Shown here: positions 40,494 to 49,220 of the stretch, piece by piece
Numbering within the stretch: position 1 is the first letter of the stretch
Layout: each line of letters starts with the position of its first letter
NCBI GenBank assembly: GCA_963788015.1
Contig: CAWBEY010000012.1
Span: 1,488,001 to 1,552,000 of the forward strand
Direction: 5' to 3'
Length of the DNA stretch: 64,000 nucleotides
Origin: JBBRHH01 sp963788015
Lineage (GTDB): Bacteria; Planctomycetota; Phycisphaerae; Tepidisphaerales; Tepidisphaeraceae
Program-made: the position numbers and the translations under genes
Notes under the pieces: model-generated
What the model was told of the DNA's origin: nothing
The model's input: the letters and a program-made list of their open reading frames with translations, nothing else
The model's database searches: none

Positions 40494-40943
40494 ATGGACA
40501 TCGAATCGACCCGTTTCGGGCTCTTGACGGTGGATGATGACCGCATCATCGACTTTCCCCGCGGCCTCCTGGGCTTTCCCGAGCACAGGCAGTTCGCGCT
40601 CATCCAGACCGGCGAGGAGAATTACTTCTTCTGGCTGCAAAGTGTGGATGACGCCAATCTCGCCTTTGTCATCACCGACCCCAGCATCTTCTTCAAGGAG
40701 TACGGATTCTCCCTGAAGGATGAAACGCAGGAGGAGCTTGGACTGACCGATGAGGCACACCTCCAGGTGTTCGTCATCTGCAATAAGGTCGGCGACTGGC
40801 TCACCGGCAACCTGCAGGGGCCGCTGGTGGTCAACGCCCAGAACCGCCAGGCCCAGCAGATCGTCCTCAACGAGAAAAAGTGGACAACCCGCCAGCCGCT
40901 CCTTCGCCTCCAAAGCCAGGTGCCGCTTGCCATGTCTGCCTGA
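40494..40943 (+). CDS. fliW: Flagellar assembly factor FliW
   Basis: FliW binds flagellin and, when free, binds CsrA and relieves its block on flagellin translation. The 149-residue product has the family motifs VDDDRIIDFPRGLLGFPEHR, FALIQTGEENYFFWLQSVDD and LTGNLQGPLVVNAQNRQAQQ. The start is ATG 40494, behind GGAGTT; earlier in-frame codons do not look like FliW. It is followed by csrA and fliC, the exact partners of the known FliW-CsrA-flagellin switch. Confidence 0.95.
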   Translation: MDIESTRFGLLTVDDDRIIDFPRGLLGFPEHRQFALIQTGEENYFFWLQSVDDANLAFVITDPSIFFKEYGFSLKDETQEELGLTDEAHLQVFVICNKVGDWLTGNLQGPLVVNAQNRQAQQIVLNEKKWTTRQPLLRLQSQVPLAMSA

Positions 40944-41122
40944 AGTCGAAGGGCGGCGTGTCCGTGGTCAGGATGACCGCGGGCGCCGTGAGTGGAGAAA
41001 AATGCAGGCGCGTCGCCATCCGTTCTGCGGAAAATCGGCGTGCCAGGGAAGCGTCGTGCGGGCCTACAATTAACAAAGGCCTGTTACAGCGCGGTGCGAC
41101 AAGGATGTCGCGCTTCACAAGC

Positions 41123-41153
41123 GGGCCTGAACTGGAACACAAGTTTCAGGCCC
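41123..41153 (+). promoter_or_regulatory. csrA leader hairpin with GGA in the loop
   Basis: A 9-bp perfect stem (41123-41131 GGGCCTGAA with 41145-41153) holds a loop with TGGAA. It ends ten bases before the csrA Shine-Dalgarno (GGAAGGAG). CsrA recognises GGA in loops, so this may be an autoregulation site. The flanking bases do not give a full ANGGA. Confidence 0.4.
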
Positions 41154-41174
41154 CTTACCCAGGAAGGAGCCAAT

Positions 41175-41426
41175 ATGTTGGTGCTGTCCCGTCAACGCGA
41201 TGAAACGATCATGATTGGAGACGACATCGAGGTCACCGTGGTGGATATCCGCGGCGACAAGGTGCGTCTGGGAATCAACGCCCCCAAATCAATCAGCGTC
41301 CATCGCAAGGAAGTCTATGATGCCATCCGGCGTGAAAACCGGGAGGCGGCGCAAGTAAAACCCGAGGATCTTTCGGGTCTCGGAAAGATCAATCCCAAGT
41401 TGCCTCGCAACGAAGAACCTCGATAG
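41175..41426 (+). CDS. csrA: Carbon storage/translation regulator CsrA
   Basis: An 83-residue RNA-binding dimer that represses translation by binding ANGGA sites near Shine-Dalgarnos. The core LVLSRQRDETIMIGDDIEVT and VRLGINAPKSISVHRKEVYD is canonical, including the RNA-contacting N-terminal LVLSR and the Arg near the end of the core. A ~20-residue C-terminal extension follows. ATG 41175 has the strong site AAGGAG. It sits between fliW (its antagonist) and fliC (its presumed target). Confidence 0.96.
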   Translation: MLVLSRQRDETIMIGDDIEVTVVDIRGDKVRLGINAPKSISVHRKEVYDAIRRENREAAQVKPEDLSGLGKINPKLPRNEEPR

Positions 41427-41479
41427 ATATCGATTCAACGTGATGCCCATTGCCGGCGCGACCCACGCCGGCCTAAGGC

Positions 41480-41588
41480 ATGGAATCGGACTCGAAAGGC
41501 TCGCCGCCTCAAGGGTCCCAAGGAACTGGGACTTCAATCATCCGCGCTCTGAAGCGCGGGATGCCATCAACAATCATGGAGGATTGCT
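41480..41588 (+). promoter_or_regulatory. fliC leader with CsrA-type binding sites
   Basis: Three ANGGA motifs occur: ATGGA (41480-41484), AAGGA (41520-41524) and ATGGA (41576-41580). The second lies in the loop of a hairpin (41515-41520 with 41527-41532). The third overlaps the GGAGG Shine-Dalgarno. A second hairpin (41542-41548 with 41553-41559, loop CTGA) lies between them. One site in a hairpin loop and one over the Shine-Dalgarno is the layout known for CsrA repression of flagellin (hag) in Bacillus. Confidence 0.65.
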
Positions 41589-43020
41589 ATGGCCCGGATC
41601 AATACGAATGTTGCCGCTCTGACCGCCCAACGTGGCCTCGCTAAATCGCAGCACCAGCTCAGCGATACCCTGCAGCGCCTTTCCAGCGGGCTGCGCATCA
41701 ACCGCGGAGCCGACGACCCGGCCGGCCTCATTGCCAGCGAACAGCTGCGCAGCGAGATCTCCGGGATCAACCAGGCCATCGACAACTCGCAGCGCGCCAG
41801 CAACGTCATCGCGACCGTCGAAGGCGCGCTCAACGAAGTTGCTTCGCTGCTGCTGAACGTTAAGAGCCTGATCGTGCAGTCCGCCAACAGCGGCGCGATC
41901 TCTCCCGACGAGATCAGCGCCAATCAGTTGCAGGTGGACTCGGCTGTCCAGAGCATCACCCGCATCAGCAACACCACCACCTTCGCCGGCCTGCAACTGC
42001 TCAACGGCGGTCTGGACTACATCAGCAGCGGCGTGGCCACCAGCGCCATCAATAATCTGCAGATCCACCAGGCCAGCTTCGGCCAGGCCACGACCGTCCC
42101 CGTGCAGGTGCATGTCCTGACCTCCGCCAAAACCGCCGATCTCCAATTCCGCACCAGCGCCGTCCAGAGCACCGTCACACTCGAAGTGAAGGGCAACAAA
42201 GGCGTCGAGGTGCTGACGTTCCTCAGCGGCACCAAGGCGTCGGCCATCGCCTTCGCCGTCAATCGCGTCAGCGACTCCACCGGCGTCACTGCATCGCTCA
42301 TCAACAACGCCAACGCCAACTCCGGCATCACCTTCAACAGCACCGCCTACGGCTCTAAAAACTTCGTGTCAGTCTCGACGCAGGCCGGCAAGTTCGCCAC
42401 CAGCGACAACCTCGGCAATGTCAAGACCCGCGAAACCGGCGTGGACGCGGTGGCGACCATCAACGGCGCCCTCACCACCGGCGACGGCCTCAATCTGCAC
42501 CTCAACAACGCCACGCTCGACATGGATTTGACGCTGGACAAAACCTTCGGCGCCAACACCACCAATTTCACCATCACCGGCGGCGGCGCGAAGTTTCAGC
42601 TCGGGCCGCAGGTCAATTCCAACCAGCAGGTCAGCATCGGCGTGCAGTCTATGGCCGCCAGCAAGCTGGGAAACTCGGCCGTCGGCTATCCTCAGCGACA
42701 TCCTCACCGGCGGCCACGCCTCCCTCGTCGGCGGCAATGCCACCAAGGCCAGCGACATCATCGAGCAGGCCATCAGCGAAGTCGCCATCATTCGCGGCCG
42801 CCTGGGCGCCTTTGAGAAAAACACCCTCAACACCAACGCCAACTCCCTGGGCATCACGCTGGAAAATGTCACCTCCAGCGAAAGCACGATTCGCGACGCG
42901 GACTTCGCCCAGGAAACGTCGAACCTCACGCGTGCGCAGATCCTCACCCAGGCCGGCACCAGCGTGCTCGCCACCGCCAACAGCACGCCGCAAAGCGTCC
43001 TGTCACTGCTGCAACATTGA
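41589..43020 (+). CDS. fliC: Flagellin FliC, frameshifted
   Basis: The filament protein. The N-terminal domain is RINTNVAALTAQRGLAKSQH with TLQRLSSGLRINRGADDPAG. The C-terminal domain GRLGAFEKNTLNTNANSLGI, TLENVTSSESTIRDADFAQE and ILTQAGTSVLATANSTPQSV is canonical, but it lies in another frame after an extra C near 42690 (TATCCTCAG where TATCTCAG fits). Joined length is ~476 residues with a variable central part of ~220 residues. ATG 41589 follows GGAGGATTGCT. The last 18 bases overlap the end of dtd on the opposite strand. Confidence 0.93.
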
Positions 43021-43470
43021 TGAATGATTTGAACGACTATCAACGATGAACGTGGCCGGCCCGTCATTCACCAATGACACCCGCATGTCCGCGCCAAACT
43101 CACCCGTGGCAACAGGCACCCCCGTCGCCTTCAGTTGATCCACAAGCTTCTCGTAAAGCTCCCGCCCGCGCTCGGGGCTCGCTGCCGCATCAAACGACGG
43201 CCGGCGCCCTTTGCGAGTCTCGCCCAGCACGGTGAAGTTGCTCACCACCAGGATCGCTCCCCCCACCTGCTTCACATCCTGATCAAAGTGCTTGTCCGCC
43301 CCCCGAAATATCCGTAACCCCGCGAGCTTATCGCATAACCACCGAACGTCGGCATCGCCGTCGTCACGATGTACCGCCACCAAAACCAGCAGGCCGTGCG
43401 AAATCTCACCCACCGTGCGATCCGCCGCCACGACCGCAGCCTGCAAAACCCGCTGCACCAGGGCTCTCAT
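43003..43470 (-). CDS. dtd: D-aminoacyl-tRNA deacylase
   Basis: Dtd removes D-amino acids wrongly attached to tRNA. The 155-residue product has the family motifs MRALVQRVLQAAVVAADRTV, ILVVSNFTVLGETRKGRRPS and the C-terminal VSLVNDGPATFIVDS. The usual SQFTL is SNFTV here, and the NxGPxT motif is present as NDGPAT. The start overlaps the mtaB stop (ATGA), so the two are coupled. It is the last gene of the minus-strand translation operon and converges on fliC. Confidence 0.93.
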   Translation of the reverse strand: MRALVQRVLQAAVVAADRTVGEISHGLLVLVAVHRDDGDADVRWLCDKLAGLRIFRGADKHFDQDVKQVGGAILVVSNFTVLGETRKGRRPSFDAAASPERGRELYEKLVDQLKATGVPVATGEFGADMRVSLVNDGPATFIVDSRSNHSSMLQQ

Positions 43471-44903
43471 GGCCCGCCCACTTCACCCACGAGGGCTCCA
43501 AAAGTGCGATCCCGCGTGACCCGCTCTACGCGCACGGCCACCGATTCCCCCGTGCGCGGCCGATCACACTCAAAATAGACTGGAAAATACCGCTCGCATC
43601 GACCCTGCTGCAGCGTCTCAAACCGCGCAGCCGCCGCCGGCTGTTCCACCAAAAGCTCCACCGTCTGCCCCAGAAACCCCCGCCGGTAAACATAACTATC
43701 TTCGCGCGCCATCGCGTTGAGCATCTCAATGCGCTCATTCACGATTGGCCCCTGAACAAAATCCTTCGTCCACCGCGCCGCCGCCGTCCCCGGCCGCGGC
43801 GAAAAAGAAAAGGCGTGAATGTGAATGAACCCCGCCTGACGCACCACATCCAGCGTCTGGTCAAACTGCTCGTCATTCTCACCGGGAAATCCCACGATGA
43901 TGTCGGTGGTGATCGCCGGCCGATCAAAAGCAGCCCGCACCCGATCCATCATCCGAAGAAAATCCCCGTGCGTATATTGCCGGTTCATCCGCCGCAGCAG
44001 ATAGTCCGACCCGCTCTGCAGCGGAAGATGAAAGTGCGGAGCTACCTGCGCATGCGTTGCAAGAACGGCCACCAGATCTGGCGTCAAATCGCCTGGCTCA
44101 AGACTGCTGAGCCGAAGCCGCCGCAGCCCCGGCACTTGCGTGCAGAGCGCCTCAATCAGCGTAACCAAGCGCGACTTGTCGCCACCCGACTGCCGCCGCC
44201 GCAGGGCCGTCTCCTGCCCAAACGCCCCGAGAAAAATACCCGTCAGAATAATCTCCGCGTGCCCAGCCGCCACCAACCGCCGGGCTTCCTCCACTGCGTC
44301 CCCCACGCTTTTGCTCCAAAGTCCCGGCCGAAGCGACGGAATGATGCAGTACGTGCAGTGCGCATCGCATCCATCCTGAATTTTTAAGAACGCCCGCTGA
44401 TGCCCCGTATGCCGCTGATCCAGCAGCGGCAACGAAGTGGTGCCCGCCTTGCGCACCCCGTCACGTCGCGCCGCATCTTCAAACCCAATCGCAGCGTCGT
44501 GTGAATTCTGATCCTGTACTTTCCAAGCCTCCACCAGCCGAGTCAGTTCCGCGTTCACATCCTCATGATGCGTCAACACCGCATCCACCCCCGCAATCGC
44601 CGCCGCCTCTTTCTTGTTGCTGGTCGCCCAACACCCCGTCGCCACCACCCGCCCATGCCCCGCCCCACCCACAACCGCATCACCCTCCGCCCCCAACACC
44701 GACAGCCGCACCTCCCGCCGCACCGTCTGCCGGCTCTTGCTCGCCGCCTGCACGGTGACACTGCACGAGTTCACAATTCGCAGATCAGGCGCGTCCCCCG
44801 CATCCGCCTGCGTCAGCCCCAGCCCGCGCAGCAGCGTCGCGATCTGCTCGCTCTCATACTGATTCACCTTGCACCCAAGCGTGGCGATGGAAAAAGTTCG
44901 CAT
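43467..44903 (-). CDS. mtaB: tRNA t6A37 methylthiotransferase MtaB
   Basis: A radical-SAM methylthiotransferase that converts t6A to ms2t6A at position 37 of ANN-decoding tRNAs. The N-terminal domain RTFSIATLGCKVNQYESEQI carries the first cluster Cys, with others in VNSCSVT and TGCWA. The radical SAM loop is CDAHCTYC in QDGCDAHCTYCIIPSLRPG. A TRAM-like end (VELLVEQPAAAARFETLQQG) follows. CKVNQ, rather than CQMN, and the ~478-residue length favour MtaB over MiaB. The start is ATG 44903. A terminator separates it from rplI upstream. Confidence 0.9.
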   Translation of the reverse strand: MRTFSIATLGCKVNQYESEQIATLLRGLGLTQADAGDAPDLRIVNSCSVTVQAASKSRQTVRREVRLSVLGAEGDAVVGGAGHGRVVATGCWATSNKKEAAAIAGVDAVLTHHEDVNAELTRLVEAWKVQDQNSHDAAIGFEDAARRDGVRKAGTTSLPLLDQRHTGHQRAFLKIQDGCDAHCTYCIIPSLRPGLWSKSVGDAVEEARRLVAAGHAEIILTGIFLGAFGQETALRRRQSGGDKSRLVTLIEALCTQVPGLRRLRLSSLEPGDLTPDLVAVLATHAQVAPHFHLPLQSGSDYLLRRMNRQYTHGDFLRMMDRVRAAFDRPAITTDIIVGFPGENDEQFDQTLDVVRQAGFIHIHAFSFSPRPGTAAARWTKDFVQGPIVNERIEMLNAMAREDSYVYRRGFLGQTVELLVEQPAAAARFETLQQGRCERYFPVYFECDRPRTGESVAVRVERVTRDRTFGALVGEVGGP

Positions 44904-44935
44904 GGCGTGCCTGCTTTTGCCCCCAACCAGCGCAA

Positions 44936-44978
44936 CCGAATAAAGCCGCCGCAGACTGATGGCAGACTGCGGCGGCTT
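44936..44978 (-). terminator. Rho-independent terminator after rplI
   Basis: A perfect 12-bp GC-rich stem (44943-44954 with 44967-44978) with a 12-base loop is followed on the minus strand by TTTATT. It lies 40 bases past the rplI stop and 33 bases before mtaB, so part of the transcription from the ribosomal-protein operon should end here. Confidence 0.75.
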
Positions 44979-45017
44979 CAAAAAAATTTCAACGGTTCAT
45001 GTTCAGACTCAAAAGCC

Positions 45018-45548
45018 CTATTCCTCAGTCGCCTGCTGTTCCTTCTCCGCCTGGGCCGCCGCCTTGCGCACCGTCTCCATCACCTCTTTGCTCTCGGCAT
45101 CCGGCGACACCCACACCTTCACATCCGCCGACAAATCTTCCGCCAGCTTCACCACCACCGTGTAGGTATTCACCTGATCCAGCCTGCCCGGCAGGTTAAT
45201 ATCCGGAGCCTCGATGTTAAAGCCCTGGGCCTGCAGCGCCTTGGCGATATCCGTGGCCGACACAGCGCCATACAGGTGGCCCTGTTCGTTGGTCTTGCGC
45301 TCCAGCGTCACCTCCGCGCCCTCCAGTTGCTTGATGAGCGCTTCCTGCTGGTTGCGCCGCTCGCGTTCCTGACGCTCAATCTCCTGCCGCCGCGCCTCGA
45401 TCTTCTTCACGTTGCCCGGCGTCGGCTCCACCGCCAGCTCATAGGGCAGCAGATAATTCCGAGCATAACCAGCCGACACTTCCACCACGTCGCCAACCTT
45501 GCCAACGTGACGAATACTTTCCTTCAAAAGAAGCTTTACAGTTGCCAT
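45018..45548 (-). CDS. rplI: 50S ribosomal protein bL9
   Basis: A 176-residue bL9. The N-terminal domain VKLLLKESIRHVGKVGDVVE with SAGYARNYLLPYELAV contains the family signature. A long connecting helix (KKIEARRQEIERQERERRNQ) and the C-terminal domain (LYGAVSATDIAKALQAQGFN) follow. A Glu/Lys-rich tail extends past the normal ~150 residues. It follows ssb in the order rpsF-ssb-rplI found across bacteria (usually with rpsR, which is missing here). Confidence 0.97.
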   Translation of the reverse strand: MATVKLLLKESIRHVGKVGDVVEVSAGYARNYLLPYELAVEPTPGNVKKIEARRQEIERQERERRNQQEALIKQLEGAEVTLERKTNEQGHLYGAVSATDIAKALQAQGFNIEAPDINLPGRLDQVNTYTVVVKLAEDLSADVKVWVSPDAESKEVMETVRKAAAQAEKEQQATEE

Positions 45549-45617
45549 TGATGTCCTCGTCTCATGTCCTGAATTTCAAAAGTCTAAAACTGCACTACGC
45601 ACTAATCAGCCGGCCAA

Positions 45618-46153
45618 TCAGAAAGGAATGTCGTCTTCCTTGAACTGTTCTTCCTCGCCAAAAGGCTGTTCCGGAGGCGGGCGCCGCCCGCCGGCCTTGG
45701 CGGCTGCTGGGGCCCGCGATTCACCGCCGGCCGCTGCTGTTGCGCCCGAGGCGGCGAACCGCCACCGCCAGCGCCTCCATCACCCGATTCTTCGCCACCA
45801 CCGCCGCCCGGCGCATCGCCCCGGCCTCCCAGAAACTGGAAGTTGTCGATGGTGACTTTGTGCTTGCTCCGCTTGCCGCCACCCTGCTTGTCTTCCCATG
45901 TGTCCAGCTTCAACCGCCCTTCCACCAGCAGCGGCTTGCCCTTCTGGCAATACTGATTGATCACCTCGGCCTGCTTGCCAAAGGCCGTGCAATCAATAAA
46001 GCAGACTTCCTCCCGATCCTCCCCCTGGGCGGTTCGATATTTGTGATTCACCGCCAGCCCTATGTCCACAACGGCCATATTGCTCGGTAAATACCGAAGC
46101 TGCGGGTCGCGGGTCAGGTTGCCCACAAGAATGACGCGATTGTAACTGGCCAT
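45618..46153 (-). CDS. ssb: Single-stranded DNA-binding protein, frameshifted
   Basis: SSB coats single-stranded DNA and recruits repair proteins through its C-terminal tip. The OB fold is complete (SYNRVILVGNLTRDPQLRYL, DREEVCFIDCTAFGKQAEVI, KGKPLLVEGRLKLDTWEDKQ), followed by a Gly/Pro/Gln-rich linker. Near 45690 in the linker the frame breaks, and the expected acidic tip FGEEEQFKEDDIPF lies in another frame, ending at 45618. Without that tip SSB would be lethal in most bacteria, so a sequencing indel is the likely cause. ATG 46153. Confidence 0.92.
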
Positions 46154-46213
46154 ACGATGCCTTTCTGATCCCGATCCAAACAAGCGACGGTTCTACGGCG
46201 ACTCACACAACCC

Positions 46214-46753
46214 TTAAGCTTGTTCCACCGGCGCGCCCTCAGGCGCACCCTCCTCACGACGCGGCCGAGCCGGACGATCTCCACCACGGTCGCCCCCGCG
46301 ATCTCCATACCCGCCACCCCCACCACCGCCACCATATCCACCGCCCCCGCCAAATCCGCCACCGCCACCGCCACCAAACCCACCGCCGCCCCACCGGTCA
46401 AACGTCCGCTCCTCGCGCGGCTGAATCGGCTGCGGCTCCACGGCCGCCATCTCCGTCTCATTGATGTGATCGGCCCGCAGGATCATCACCCGCAGGATTT
46501 CCTCACTCAGCTTCACATCGCGCTCAATCGCGCCAACCGCCGCGCCTTCGGCCTTGAAAAAGGCGATGACGTACGTGCCGCGCTTCTGCCCGCTGATCTC
46601 ATAGGACAGCTTCCGCTCATCCCACTTCTTGATCACCTGGATCTGCCCGCCATGGCTCTCAATGAACTTTCGGCAGAGACTGATCCCCGCCTCCGGTTCA
46701 GTCGCGGCCAGCGGACCAACTAAAAACATCGCTTCGTACTGATTCGTTGCCAT
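46214..46753 (-). CDS. rpsF: 30S ribosomal protein bS6 with glycine-rich tail
   Basis: bS6 binds uS15/bS18 on the small subunit. Residues 1-105 are the normal domain (NQYEAMFLVGPLAATEPEAG, WDERKLSYEISGQKRGTYVI, EILRVMILRADHI). Unusual is a ~70-residue C-terminal extension. It has ~30 nearly pure Gly residues with regularly spaced Phe and Tyr, then an Arg/Asp/Gly segment (RGGDRGGDRPARPRREE) like RGG RNA-binding boxes. It precedes ssb, as in most bacteria. ATG 46753. Confidence 0.96.
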   Translation of the reverse strand: MATNQYEAMFLVGPLAATEPEAGISLCRKFIESHGGQIQVIKKWDERKLSYEISGQKRGTYVIAFFKAEGAAVGAIERDVKLSEEILRVMILRADHINETEMAAVEPQPIQPREERTFDRWGGGGFGGGGGGGFGGGGGYGGGGGGGGYGDRGGDRGGDRPARPRREEGAPEGAPVEQA

Positions 46754-46865
46754 CTGCTTTCATCTCCCAAGCATGGGTATAAAGGCCGGTTCAAAAACCC
46801 CCGGCCGCCCGGGTCACGCCGCACATGCGCGGCAAACTCTTACTTTGATCTAAAACACACGTCGG

Positions 46866-47488
46866 TCATGCATCTTTCTTTCCATCCGCGTCGGCGTTGA
46901 ACTTGTTCATCGACGCCTCAATTCCTTTTTCCATCCACAGCACCGTCGCATCCACGCCTCGCGCTATCGCCGGCGCCAGCGCCCCCCGCTGCTCTTCCGA
47001 AAACCGTCCCAGCACGTAATCCCGCGCTGGCACGCGCGGCGGCGGTGCATCAATTCCCAGCCGCAGCCTCGAGTAGCCGCTTCCGCCAAGCGCCCGCTCG
47101 ATATCCTTCAACCCGTTGTGGCCGCCGCTGCTGCCGGCCGCCCGCAAACGGATCTTTCCACACGGCAGCGCCATATCATCCAGCACCACCAGCAAATCAC
47201 GAAACGGCAACTGATAAAACGCCAGCGCCGCCTGCACGCAATCGCCGCTCAGGTTCATGAACGTCATCGGCTTCAGCAGCAGCGCCTTCTCGCTGCGCCG
47301 CCGCCCAGACTTACGATCCCGTCCATGGCCAGGGCGTCAAACTTACTCCGGGCCGCCCGTTCAAACTCGCCCGCGCTGCCGATCCAGCCCAGCCGAATCG
47401 CCAGCGCGTCCACAAGCTCAAAGCCGATGTTATGCCGCGTCCCGGCATACTCGCGTCCCGGGTTGCCAAGCCCAACAACCAGCTTCAT
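46866..47488 (-). CDS. pth: Peptidyl-tRNA hydrolase, frameshifted
   Basis: Pth recycles peptidyl-tRNA released from ribosomes. The N-terminal part VVGLGNPGREYAGTRHNIGF has the catalytic His and the conserved Asn. The frame breaks near 47290 and continues as RSEKALLLKPMTFMNLSGDC, then LLVVLDDMALPCGKIRLRAA and GSSGGHNGLKDIE, all in register with the family. Joined length is ~206 residues, normal. It lies between rplY and rpsF, as is common. Pth is essential, so the break is probably technical. Confidence 0.92.
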
Positions 47489-47504
47489 AAAAACGCTTCC
47501 AGCC

Positions 47505-48155
47505 TTACTTCTTCACTTCCGCTGCGCCTTCCTCGCCCTCGGTCGGCTTGCGGCCGATCAACTCAGGCTCGGCAGTCCCTTCAGCGCCCTCGGCGGCGGC
47601 CTCTTCAACGATCTCGCGCACGCTCGCCACGATCAAATCTTCGTCCTGCATCACCTTCACACCCGCCGGCAACACAAGGTCCTTGATGTGAAGCACGTCA
47701 TTAAGCTTCATCTCCGAAACATTGTGCCGAATCGCCTCCGGAATCTCCAGCACCAGGCACTCCACTTCCAACTCCGAAATCACCTGCTGCAGCACGCCGC
47801 CGTCGGCCTCGCCCTTGGGCGTTCCCTTCAATTCCAGCGGCACCGTCACCTCAACGCGCTCATCCGCGCTCACCCGCGCAAAGTCCACGTGAAGCACCTC
47901 CGACCCCAGGTGATCGTACTGCACCTCCTTCACCAGCACCGTCTCGCTCTTGCCGTCAAGCTGAAGCTCAAACACGTGCGCCCCCCGCGAAAGGTGGCTC
48001 ACGACCTCCCGCCTCTGAAGCGTCACCGGAACCACCGCCTCCTTGTGCCCGTATATCACACCCGGAAGCAGCCCCTTGTCGCGCAGCCGCTGGTTGGCCC
48101 GCGAGCCAAGCTCCGGCCGATTCTTTGCATCCACCGAAATAGTCTTTGCCGCCAT
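47505..48155 (-). CDS. rplY: 50S ribosomal protein bL25 (Ctc form)
   Basis: A 216-residue long-form bL25/Ctc, which binds 5S rRNA. The 5S-binding domain holds RANQRLRDKGLLPGVIYGHK, and the C-terminal TL5 domain holds VEVTVPLELKGTPKGEADGG and SEMKLNDVLHIKDLVLPAGV. An acidic tail ends the protein. The start is ATG 48155; three codons upstream are in frame but less likely. The prs-rplY(ctc)-pth order is widely conserved. Confidence 0.95.
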   Translation of the reverse strand: MAAKTISVDAKNRPELGSRANQRLRDKGLLPGVIYGHKEAVVPVTLQRREVVSHLSRGAHVFELQLDGKSETVLVKEVQYDHLGSEVLHVDFARVSADERVEVTVPLELKGTPKGEADGGVLQQVISELEVECLVLEIPEAIRHNVSEMKLNDVLHIKDLVLPAGVKVMQDEDLIVASVREIVEEAAAEGAEGTAEPELIGRKPTEGEEGAAEVKK

Positions 48156-48241
48156 GAATATCACTCCTCGTTGCTCAGAAAGACTTTTAAAAAGTCCAAA
48201 CCAAATAAAATCGTTCTCAATCCTCTAATTCGTTCAATCCT

Positions 48242-49216
48242 TTAAGCGTCCTTCTTTTCATTCGCAAACAGCGCGCTCACCGACTCCTTGAAATGGATGC
48301 GATGAATGGCGTCGCCCAGCAACCCCGCCACGCTTAACACCGTCAGCCGATCTTTGATCGCATCCGCCCGCACCCCAATTGGAATGCTGTCCGTCACCGC
48401 GATCCGCGTAAACGGGCACGCCGCCAATCGCTCCATCGCGGGCGGCGCGAACACCGCATGTGTCGCCGCGATGTAAATATCCAACACCCCATTGTCCTTC
48501 AGCAGCTTGCACGCCTCCGTCACCGTTCCGGCGGTGGTGATCATGTCGTCCACCATCAGCACGTTCTTCCCCACCACGTCGCCGATGATATGCACCGCCT
48601 TGATCTCCGATCCGCTCTTGCGCCGCTTGTCGATGATCGAAATCTCCCCGCCCAGCATGTTCGCATATACCTGCGACCGCTTCACGTTCCCCACGTCCGG
48701 CGACACAAACACCTTGTTTGACAGCTTCAAGCTCCGCATCCATTTCGCCAGCACCGGCGCAGCGTGCAGATGATCCACCGGAATATCAAAAAACCCCTGC
48801 ACCTGCGCCGCGTGCAAGTCCACCGATACCACCCGATCCGCCCCCGCCTCCTGCAACAGATTTGCCACCAGCTTGGCCGTGATCGGCGTCCGCCCCGAAT
48901 CCTTCCGGTCCTGCCGCGCATATCCAAAATACGGGATCACCGCCGTCACCTGCTCGGCGCTCGCCCGCCGCAGCGTGTCGATCCAGATAAACAGCTCCAT
49001 CAGGTGCGCGTTCACCGGATGACTCGTCGGCTGAACCACATAACAATCCCGCCCGCGCACGTCCTCCTCCACCTTCACGATCAGCTCACCATCCGGAAAC
49101 AATTCCGTCCGCCCCTTCCCCAGCGGAATCTCCAGGTGCTTGCAGATGTCCTCCGCCAGCTTCGGATTCGCCCGGCCAGTGAAAACCTTCAACTTGTCCG
49201 CGTCTATCTTCGACAT
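48242..49216 (-). CDS. prs: Ribose-phosphate pyrophosphokinase
   Basis: Prs makes PRPP from ribose-5-phosphate and ATP, for nucleotide, His and Trp synthesis. The 324-residue product has FTGRANPKLAEDICKHLEIP, FPDGELIVKVEEDVRGRDCY, the ATP-binding flexible region GYARQDRKDSGRTPITAKLV, and the PRPP loop VLMVDDMITTAGTVTEACKL. ATG 49216 lies four bases after the glmU stop, so they are cotranscribed. Residues encoded upstream of this ATG do not look like Prs. Confidence 0.97.
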   Translation of the reverse strand: MSKIDADKLKVFTGRANPKLAEDICKHLEIPLGKGRTELFPDGELIVKVEEDVRGRDCYVVQPTSHPVNAHLMELFIWIDTLRRASAEQVTAVIPYFGYARQDRKDSGRTPITAKLVANLLQEAGADRVVSVDLHAAQVQGFFDIPVDHLHAAPVLAKWMRSLKLSNKVFVSPDVGNVKRSQVYANMLGGEISIIDKRRKSGSEIKAVHIIGDVVGKNVLMVDDMITTAGTVTEACKLLKDNGVLDIYIAATHAVFAPPAMERLAACPFTRIAVTDSIPIGVRADAIKDRLTVLSVAGLLGDAIHRIHFKESVSALFANEKKDA

Positions 49217-49220
49217 ACCC

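Noticed and set aside
45618..47488. ssb and pth as true pseudogenes
   Set aside because: Both are essential in most bacteria, lie in an intact operon, and continue perfectly in a second frame after one indel.
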